This document shows, piece after piece, positions 1-6,636 of a stretch of 6,636 bases of DNA. The notes under the pieces were generated by a model. It was not told the DNA's origin, searched no databases, and was given only the letters and a program-made list of their open reading frames with translations. The DNA is from Legionellales bacterium (GTDB lineage Bacteria > Pseudomonadota > Gammaproteobacteria > Legionellales > Legionellaceae): positions 1-6,636 of the forward strand of contig JAGVJT010000227.1 in assembly GCA_020050955.1 (NCBI GenBank). The letters run 5' to 3'. Every line of letters starts with the position of its first letter. Position 1 is the stretch's first letter. A program made the translations under genes and the position numbers.

Positions 1-3000
1 AAATTTCAAATTTTGGTGGAATGTATTGTAATTCGAAGGCGTGCCTGACACCCCTTGTCTGGAACGATAGATGTCCGCATGGTTTAAGGCATTACTTGAA
101 AGAACATAACGCTCTTGATTAATCTGAGGTAATACATGATGCTCAAGCACATCGTATAAGAGCGCATCGTTGTAACGCAATCCTTGATATAACCGCTCCA
201 TCACATCGTGATTTCGCACATCCAATTGATCAAACGTAATACCTAATCCTTGAAAATACGCAAGGCTCACCCCTTGAGCTACTTTGGTATCAAGAAAGCG
301 AACTTGACCGGAACTCATCACTTCATGACGTGCTTGTGCTAACCATTGTTGAACAATTTCTTCAAGCATGGGTCGTGTAATGCCAGTTAAGCGCATCGAT
401 TGGATGGTATAGTTCATGGTTTCCAATTGACTGCTAAATCGGCTGCGCTCGTTTGATTTACCATTGCCCGTGTAAGGGATGGCTAAAAGGCGTTTTAATT
501 CACTGTTGTTTTCATTTTGAGATGGGCCGTAGTTTTCTTTGTAGCGTTTTGAAAACGTCAAGGATGCGACTTTTTGTTGACCTTTAAAAAAGGAAAACGC
601 ATCTAGCATATCCTTATCACCACAGTCATCTAAAAAGGTGCATGGTTGCTTATCTTGAAGGTATAAAATAAGCGCTTCTCGCTTATCCACACTCATGCCA
701 CACAGTTGATCAACATACGCTCGCAAAGGGCTATCAGGATGTTCGATTAAAACCCGAGGCAAATCCTCTTTTATCGATAACCAACCTTGACGAAGTACTT
801 TTTCATTATTTTGAATCCGCTCTTCCTCGCCCATCGATGGGTCAAGTGTTGGCAACGTAATCAATTGGTTCAAAAATCGATACAATGAAATATTAAGCTG
901 TATCACCTGGGGTGAAATTGCATCAGGCTCACCAAAAGCATAATTAAGCTTTTTCTTCAGCAACAAACCATCGTGTACTTCATCAATCACCACATCGGCA
1001 CGTTCTTTAAATAAACGCACAATTTTAGACGCCATGCGCACTTGAGCACGCCATTCTTTAATTTCTTCCGATTCTTCTTGACCTTCTTCGCGAGGCTCTT
1101 CTTTAGGACGAGAATACAATAACTCTAAATATTTCAATCGAAATGACTGAACAGACTCACCTGTTGTGATTAAATAATCACGATTGGTCATCACGCGTAA
1201 TAAATCATTGTAAATCTCAGTCAATCGTGCTGACGAGCAACGACTATCTCTGTCAAAATCAAAGACATGCGCTTCTTGGTTAAACAGCTTTTGCGAGGTT
1301 GTGTTTAAATCAGCATGGTTTGTGACAAGCAACGCTCTCGGCACCTCAATAACCACCAGGTTTAAGCCGGTTGCTTTCTTTTGCGCAAGCAATGGGAGTA
1401 ATACTTTAGACTTACCTCCACCCATGATAATTTTTTCAATCCATTCATTAAATTGATGGCGATTCTCATCAGGTGTTGACAATAAATGTTGTAATGCTTG
1501 TATTTGCCGAGGACGAAGCAACATCCCTTCTTCAAGTTGGAAACGCATGATGGCAGGATCATGTTGCGCTTCAAGAAAACTATCCCCCATTAATGCCGCC
1601 GCAAATAGTTGCGATAACACAGGATCATTCGGTGTTCGATTAAGATCATTTAACGCTTTTTCTACGCGTTTGATATGCTCTAAATGCAGTTTTTTCTGTG
1701 CATAGTCATGAATTGCTTCATGCAATGCATCAATTTCTTCAACCGAAAGCCCTGTACGGCTTTTATATTCTGATTTTTTCGCACGATAATACAAGTTTAA
1801 TAAATCATGCTCAGTTAACGCCGACTGCTGCTTAGTGCGCCGCGCTATTTCGATGCGTTCTGCTTCGAGAGGGTCACTCGGTAATTTATTCGCAGACTCA
1901 AGAATAAGCGTCAGCTGCGCTTTATAAGAAGACTCCCATTGCGTACGTTGCTGTGCTAAAACGCCTGCAAGACTATTTCGTATTGCAGATGACACTAACT
2001 GTTTTGATGTTTCTTGATGCTCATGTAAACAATCATATTGCAAAACACCAGCACGTTTTTCAGCATCATGCAGCGTATGAAACGTTGGATGTTCAGGAAG
2101 CACGCTTAGAATATCTTGTAATGCTGTTTCGTATGTATCCTCGCTTTGTTGATACTCATCATAAAAAGCATCAAATGCAGGCATATTCAACGTATCTTTT
2201 AAAACTTGACTCAATAAACTTGTTGGAGAGTGACGCGTGATGTGTTTTATTTCATCCAGCCTATCGCTTGAAAGCGAATCAAGATGCGTTAAAATAAACC
2301 GATCATGAAGTTTCATTAATGCGTCAGGCGTTAATGCAATTTCCTGACGTTTATCTAACAACCTATTGTAAAAATAAAAGCAATTTGGCGTTAAAATATA
2401 ACGAGAGCTAGGCCATGCGCGTTGCTCTTCGTTTGTTGGAAGGCCGTCTTGTTTGATAAAGCCACACGCCATATCTGGCAAGGTCATCCGAGTCTCAACG
2501 TCTGGTGTTTCACTAAGCGTTTTTTGGAAAATGTCATCACTTCGTTGCAGTACATCCTCAAATACATCTTTTGCCTGATAGACTCGAATTGGTGTGCACG
2601 TGCGTTCAAATGATTTTAATTGCCCACTAATGCCTGACAAAGACGAGTAATAGTAAGAGTTAAAATTTTTTAAACAACACGTTCGATACAATATATTGAC
2701 AAGCACAGGAATATTTGTTGGCTGCTCCTTTAACGGTACATGACGATGCGCAATGAGGTATTTTTCACAAAATTGTTTTAACTCTTGACGACGAGGATGA
2801 TTTTCTAGTTTTGCAATGATGTAATAATCAGGAAAGTAACGAAAAAAATTATCCTGGGAAATATTAGGCGATAGCGCGCGCATCACCTCTGTATCTGACG
2901 CACCTGAGCGTACCGTTCCTAAAGCATACGCCCATCCAACGCTTGTACCTGCGTCATAGCCATTATAATAACGTTTAGCTTCGGCAGATAATAATGCCGT

Positions 3001-6000
3001 GTTAATTTTCACACCCTCTTTGGGTAGTGATAAATCAACAGCGACTTGCGTCACCACTGTCGAGCGCTTCATCACATCTTGAAGTTCAGCCACTTCTTCA
3101 TGAATAAGATGAATCCGACGCATGGTTGCATCACGGTCCATCGGTACAAATTTCGTAGAAGATTGCACGTCCATATGTTGCATATTAGCTTCTAAGAGTT
3201 TTAACTCTTGACTTAACGTCTCTAGACTAGACGCACGTTGTTGATAACCAAGGGCACCCAACGCCTCCGAACCATGCCCTGCATAATAATTAAGTAAACT
3301 CTGACGCGATGCATGATCAAGGTAAAACGGTTCGCGTAAATGACGTTTTGTCGAAAAATAAGTGTTTAATTTTTGATAGGTCAACGCTGGTAACGACGTG
3401 TACAATGTTGCAATGCGTTGACGCTCCATCGCTTCATAATGCCCATTTGCCGTGCTCATGTCACAAGCTCTGGCATCGGGCAATGTGATTTGTTTATCAC
3501 GTGCTAAAAATGTCGTTAGTAGCGACAAGGCTTTTAATTGACAAGCGCCATATTCAGGCATTTCACGTTTAGCATCGGCATCTTCATCTTTAAGAACAAC
3601 AGGCACCCCATTGATAATACGCTCAAGATAAGATAACTCTTGGTCATTGCCTTCTAAGGGTAGGCGTTGTTGTAAATCTTCTAGTACCTGCCATGCAAGC
3701 TCAGATTCGCCATTGGCTAAATAGAGGTAACATAAATAAAGACCATCTGATGCTTTCTCAGGCTTTGGCTTACCATCAACCATCGCATACATGATGCTGT
3801 GACAGGAGTTTTCATAGCGCCACAGCGGTTGCTCTTCCTCTTTTAGATTCTCCCACGCCTTTTTAAGGCGCTCAGTCGCTACATGATTTAAAACATCATG
3901 TTGAAATTGAAATACAGAGCCCGTCTCATGCTCCACAAGACGCTCATTACGATAAAAGTTCTGCACAGGAACAAGCATGTAATCTCGTTCTTTTCGTTCG
4001 CCATGTTCTTGATGCGTCTCTTTAAACATCAAACATGCCGTCCCTGGCATCATTTTAAATGTGACATGTGGTTGTAACACAAGTGAAGGACGCGCCACAT
4101 AAACAACATGAGGGCCTTGTTGTTCTAATTCAAACCCATAACGTTTAAATTGAATGCGTGAAACACCTTGATGATTAACATTTAAGACAAATCGATGATC
4201 ATCAAACTGGTTCCAATTGGGTACCGCGCTAAAGGTATCGCCCGCCGATGTTTTTAATTGAGCGTTATCGGTGTAATGGGTAAGCTTACCGTCTCTTATG
4301 ATGATGAATCGAGGTTGCGAAGTGTCACATTGTTGCCAAACAATCGTTTCACCATCCACTAAAACGTCAGGAAGTTGATGTCCTAGAACATCAGAATTTA
4401 ATCGTAATGCGTGTTTTTGCTGTTTGTTAATCGGCGTTAATTGATACCAGGATGTGACACCATTAAATGTAATTTCTTTTTGAATAATGAATTTATCATT
4501 ATTCGAAGCACCCAAAGCTCTGCTACTTGTTCTGATAAATCGAATATTACCCTCTGGTTTAATAAATTCAATGACATTTTCATCTGGTGATAATAAACAT
4601 GAAGTATGTGATTCGACACCAAGTTGCTTAGCTAAATTTGTTTTAAATAAATCGAGTGGAACAGGACTGTATTTTTGATTGTTTTTAAAAATTGAACCAA
4701 GATCAGCTCGAATTTGATATTGCTCAACATGATTTTCATCCACAAGCGACCAATCAGGATACTGACCTGCTAACGAATACGATGCAAACGATGGATTTAA
4801 TTGTGATACAATTTCATGTATTTTATCTACACTAATATTGGCACGATTGGCGATACAATTTTGAAAGTCTCGCTGTGCTTGTTTTAATTCAAAGCCCGTC
4901 TCTACGTCACGTTGAACAAACAAACTTCCTTTCGCTTGCACATGAAAATACGACGTTAATGCTTGACCAAATTGCTCATCATTCAGCGGCTGATATTTAT
5001 TCATCGCCATTAACGTTAAAAAACGATAATGATGCAATGCAGACAACACATTTTCATCACGATTGGTTAACAGTAAATCATTAAGACGCATTAACTCATC
5101 GTGAAGACGTGTCGAAAACGCCCCCGTATTGTGCGCTGCGGCATAACGACTTACCAACATGCTTAGTCGAATAAAAAACAACGCCTCTTGCGTCATTTCA
5201 TTACTCGCACTTGCAAATGCCTTCACGCCACTGCGAACAAAAGCGTCAAACCGTGGCATGAAAGTTGCATCATCATCCATGGTCGCGGCTAATAAGCCTG
5301 GTTCAAAAATATTAGCTTCAACATAACGCTGAATATTAACATCAGCTAAATGGTGACGTGCGGTGTGAAAGTAATCCAATGTTAAATTCACTTGATGCTC
5401 AGGTGATGTACGCAAATGAAAAAGATCACGAATGAAAAAATCTTCTTTATTAATCACTCGATCAGGCTGATTATCATGCGGTGATAATTGAATATTATTG
5501 CTTGATTTTTTCGTGTTTGTGTTGGCAAGATAAAGCTCTGTGAGCACATCATCTTTCAACGTTTTTTGAACAGGACCATCAGGAAGCTCGTACTGTTGAT
5601 GAAGAATTCTTTTTGATAAATCACGAAAACGAAAGTCACCTGATGCCAGTGGCGAACGAAACGTCAACAAATTAGTAATTTCAGAAAAGTTAATACGCAA
5701 CGTTTTACTGCTCTGAAAAGGATTGTTACATAAAGGAGAAAACGTGGCCAAACATGCCATTTCGATGGTTAACTGATCTTGGACGGCTTGAACTAACGGT
5801 AACCAACGAGGCTCTTTTAAAAAACTACCTGATTTCGGTTGGCCATCTTGAAATTCCTCAAATAACGTATACAACTCCTGACACTGTTCTTGTGCTAATT
5901 TCGTACTAAATTTTACATTACTAGGCGCCTGATATCGCTGTGTCAACTCGTCTTTCAAGTCTGGATAATTATTCAGTAATGCATTGTAGTGCTGAATGTA

Positions 6001-6636
6001 ATCCTCACTATCCCCTCGATAAGGATTACCATGATTACGATGATTACGCAGGCTGTTATCTTTTTGATAAAGCTCTTTTAATGCTATAAAACGCGCATCC
6101 AGTACCGCTTGATGTGTGCCTAAATAAGCATTATGGCGATTGCCATGCAAAAACTCATACATCTGTCTTGCGATAAATGCATCAAACGGTGGCTCACCCG
6201 TAGCTTTGCAATGACCACGAAAGAAATAATCTTGAAGCGCGAAAAAGCTTAACTGCACCACATTCTGTGACGTCACTTGCTTGATTTCAAGCTGAGATTG
6301 GCGGCATGCGTCATACACTTGTTGCAACTCATTTAACGCATCACGTAATGCTCTGTATTGTGGTTTATTACCAACAATCGACGCATAAGGCAACATCATC
6401 TCGTTCAAATTATTTGGCAATCTTAAATCAAGCAACGCTTGCTCAATTTGATTCATTGCCCATAGCGGATCATGTATTGATGCATCACGGCATTGCTCTA
6501 ATAGCGTTTGTAATTGAGAAACCAACGAACCACTGAGATTGATGTGAAAATCTTCTCGCAACGGATGACGATTTAGCCCTGGATCACCATTGATATCAAC
6601 ATGACTTGCACGTGCACTGCGTGTTAATTGATACGC
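1..6636 (-). CDS. Giant DUF3638/DUF3645-family P-loop ATPase (helicase/SecA-like), internal fragment open at both ends
   Basis: One minus-strand frame is open across all 2,212 codons with no in-frame stop; start and stop lie outside the window, so the protein exceeds 2,212 residues. Residues 1-1703 are mainly helical, with a strand-rich module near 695-895 and a coiled-coil-like stretch at 1134-1192. Residues 1704-2212 form an SF2-type ATPase domain: RPRQIQAL (1708-1715), Walker A MGGGKSK (1738-1744, lysine 1742), EVPRALL (1764-1770), TTGESVQSFRL (1824-1834), DEVH (1885-1888), LAIPY...RSRF (2051-2067) and SGTP (2197-2200). Motif order and wording match, from memory, the DUF3638 and DUF3645 families, whose eukaryotic members run to about 3,000 residues. 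ATP binding is a strong inference. Helicase, translocase or remodelling activity and any substrate are unknown. No signal peptide can be judged without the N terminus, and I noticed no obvious long hydrophobic segment. Even codon use and no frameshift suggest a functional gene. Coding call near certain; family call about 0.85. Confidence 0.95.
379..555 (-). other. DUF3645-like segment (residues 2028-2086)
   Basis: FSKRYKENYG is followed by a short Asn/Glu-rich linker, then LLAIPYTGNGKSNERSRFSS and a helix ending MRLTGI. Eukaryotic DUF3645, as I remember it, has a YRVDYGL-like lead-in, then LAVPYRAKD...SEFSHPDVAI.LT. The shared elements are LA(I/V)PY, a lysine six residues on from the tyrosine region, an acidic/serine/aromatic (S-x-F-S) step and the terminal LT. 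It lies between motif II and motif III as in the eukaryotic relatives. Its biochemical role is unknown. Confidence 0.75.
973..984 (-). other. Walker B / motif II DEVH box (residues 1885-1888)
   Basis: Four hydrophobic or small residues, ADVVI, lead into Asp-Glu-Val-His, followed by DGLLLKKK. This is the standard arrangement of a helicase motif II, with Asp 1885 and Glu 1886 positioned for metal binding and hydrolysis. Both acidic residues are intact, which argues for an active ATPase over a degenerate one. Confidence 0.88.
1051..1110 (-). other. Acidic low-complexity linker (residues 1843-1862)
   Basis: Between the TTGES motif and the DEVH box is a Glu-rich stretch, RPKEEPREEGQEESEEIKEW, encoded by runs of gaa and gag codons. 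Its charge and low complexity suggest a flexible surface loop in the ATPase domain. It looks like a lineage-specific insertion, which only an alignment could settle. Confidence 0.6.
1405..1425 (-). other. Walker A / motif I, MGGGKSK (residues 1738-1744)
   Basis: The codons read Met-Gly-Gly-Gly-Lys-Ser-Lys, followed by VLLPLLA. This satisfies the core GxGK(S/T) of SF2 ATPases. The first glycine or alanine of the classical GxxxxGKT pattern is replaced by Ile 1736, as is usual for the DUF3638 type. The preceding IEKII and following VLLPLL supply the hydrophobic strand and helix flanking the loop. Confidence 0.9.
1528..3060 (-). other. Long helical region leading to the ATPase domain (residues 1193-1703)
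   Basis: This stretch is rich in helices and lacks recognisable catalytic motifs. Near its end is LTEHDLLNLYYRAKKSEYKS (1608-1627), followed by a charged helix with several Lys, Glu and His residues and then QLFAAALMGDSFLEAQ. That lead-in to the RPRQIQAL motif resembles bacterial DUF3638 proteins as I remember them. A cysteine pair occurs in YRTCCLKNF, with no spacing that would suggest a zinc site. A role as an alpha-solenoid feeding the ATPase is inference only. Confidence 0.45.
3061..3237 (-). other. Coiled-coil-like segment (residues 1134-1192)
   Basis: Two charged helices show heptad-like leucine/isoleucine spacing: SSLETLSQELKLLEANMQHM and RRIHLIHEEVAELQDVMKRS, joined by a polar linker around STKFVPMDRDA. 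This is likely a helical hairpin or coiled-coil arm that could mediate oligomerization or connect the N-terminal scaffold to the ATPase half. It is short, and prediction by eye is weak. Confidence 0.4.
3670..3750 (-). other. TPR-like helical hairpin (residues 963-989)
   Basis: The segment reads SDGLYLCYLYLANGESELAW followed by a leucine-rich helix. The spacing of Leu/Tyr, Ala-Asn-Gly turn and Ala-Trp resembles one tetratricopeptide repeat (helix A, turn, helix B), a common pattern in this part of DUF3638 proteins as I recall them. Only one convincing unit is visible, so this is a resemblance and not a domain assignment. It lies directly after the strand-rich module and before the coiled-coil-like stretch. 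Confidence 0.35.
3952..4554 (-). other. Strand-rich module within the giant protein (approx. residues 695-895)
   Basis: The composition changes here from helical to alternating hydrophobic/polar strands separated by short turns, for example FIIQKEITFNG, PDVLVDGETIVWQQC, RFIIIRDGKLTHY, HRFVLNVNHQGVSRIQF and PHVVYVARPSLVLQP. It ends near DYMLVPVQNFYRN. The pattern fits a beta-sandwich or several propeller-like blades, but no specific fold or ligand site can be named from the sequence. It is inserted between two helical regions, so it may be a binding or spacer module. Boundaries are by eye and uncertain by about 20-30 residues. Confidence 0.5.
4555..6636 (-). other. N-terminal helical region of the giant protein (residues 1-694 of the fragment)
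   Basis: This part of the protein precedes the strand-rich module and has no motif I can assign to an enzyme. It is dominated by amphipathic helical stretches rich in Leu, Gln, Asn, Asp and His, such as LDLRLPNNLNEMM and LMRLNDLLLTNRDENVLSAL, which suggest an alpha-solenoid or scaffold. A patch reading DFFIRDLFHLR, followed by a segment around NIFEPGLLAA, resembles what I remember of the pre-ATPase region in bacterial DUF3638 proteins, but I cannot confirm that without alignment. The true N terminus lies beyond base 6636. A papain-like or OTU protease signature was looked for and not found. Confidence 0.5.
6022..6048 (-). repeat. Three-unit 9-bp in-frame tandem repeat encoding RNH-RNH-GNP
   Basis: On the + strand the unit gattac(g/c)at recurs at a 9-base period, imperfect in its outer copies. 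Because the period is a multiple of three it keeps the frame and encodes Arg-Asn-His, Arg-Asn-His, Gly-Asn-Pro at residues 197-205. It falls in a polar, probably loop-like stretch between helical segments (…KDNSLRNHRNH…). This looks like a small local duplication in a tolerant loop; no function is implied. Confidence 0.75.

Larger units (their letters stand above)
1..1527 (-). other. SF2-helicase/SecA-like first RecA domain, DUF3638 plus DUF3645 (residues 1704-2212, C-terminal part cut off)
   Basis: Motifs appear in the order expected of a superfamily 2 motor domain. A Q-motif-like LLRPRQIQAL precedes the P-loop by about 25 residues. MGGGKSK is motif I (nucleotide phosphate binding), and its form matches the DUF3638 consensus MG(G/E)GKS. 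VVIEVPRALL corresponds to motif Ia. TTGESVQSFRL sits where fungal members have a PEH-LSF-L motif. VVIDEVHDG is motif II (magnesium and water activation), and VSGTPSNYNTFH is a motif III-like segment resembling the MTGT of SecA. Walker A lysine 1742 and DEVH aspartate 1885 are 143 residues apart. The second RecA-like domain, with any arginine finger, must lie beyond base 1, so catalytic completeness cannot be judged. ATP binding and hydrolysis are likely; nucleic-acid unwinding is not demonstrated. Confidence 0.85.

Noticed and set aside
1362..1574. Short open frame on the minus strand in a different frame
   Set aside because: It overlaps the Walker A region of the giant protein out of frame and has no family resemblance. 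The one at 4437-4622 is rejected for the same reason.
1953..2240. 95-codon open frame on the + strand
   Set aside because: It lies antisense to the continuous minus-strand gene, its peptide resembles no family I know, and the opposite strand carries coherent protein sequence throughout. The same applies to + strand frames at 2422-2613, 4487-4678, 4875-5084 and 6306-6536.
2696..2724. TTGACA on the + strand, a possible -35 box
   Set aside because: No -10-like hexamer occurs 16-18 bases downstream, no gene follows on that strand, and the bases are explained as codons of the minus-strand gene. A second TTGACA at 3538-3543 fails for the same reasons.
3197..3233. Small palindromes (gagttttaactc, tctagactaga) that could suggest a hairpin or operator
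   Set aside because: Arms are only about five bases, there is no T-run or intergenic setting, and they fall in the coiled-coil codons, where short palindromes arise by chance.
3781..3825. ENSCHSIMYAM (Cys 945) resembling the Asn-Ser-Cys start of a USP-type deubiquitinase Cys box
   Set aside because: The lead-in lacks the Gly-x-x-Asn-x-Gly context, the downstream residues do not match, and no matching His box was seen. It continues into a TPR-like helical stretch.

Overview
The whole window lies inside one giant protein-coding gene on the minus strand. Read from base 6636 down to base 1, a single frame (codons starting on the + strand at positions 1, 4, 7 ...) stays open for all 2,212 codons. 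I checked every in-frame triplet for the complements of stop codons (tta, cta, tca) and found none. Neither the start nor the stop codon is inside the window, so both ends of the protein are missing. There is no intergenic DNA, and I see no RNA gene, mobile element, CRISPR array, promoter or terminator.

Protein layout, numbered from the first residue in the window: residues 1-694, a mostly helical N-terminal region; about 695-895, a strand-rich module; about 896-1133, a helical region with a TPR-like stretch; 1134-1192, a coiled-coil-like segment; 1193-1703, a long helical region; 1704-2212, an SF2-helicase/SecA-like P-loop ATPase domain. That domain has a Walker A loop (MGGGKSK), a DEVH box, a DUF3645-like LAIPY...RSRF segment, and an SGTP motif 13 residues before the window edge. 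The combination matches, from memory, the DUF3638/DUF3645 family of very large proteins. These are best known from fungi and other eukaryotes and also occur in some bacteria, notably host-associated ones. No molecular function is established for the family as far as I know. The 'ubiquitinyl hydrolase' label that many members carry has no visible support here. The second RecA-like domain would lie just beyond base 1.

Organism: uninterrupted coding over 6.6 kb argues for a bacterium over an intron-bearing eukaryote. Three spot-counted lines averaged roughly 38-40% G+C. Arginine is mostly CGN, leucine is rich in TTA/TTG, and aspartate is mostly GAT. This would fit a moderately AT-rich gammaproteobacterium such as a member of Legionellales, but that placement is a low-confidence inference because no phylogenetic marker is present. 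Partners, operon and regulation cannot be judged because no neighbouring gene is visible.
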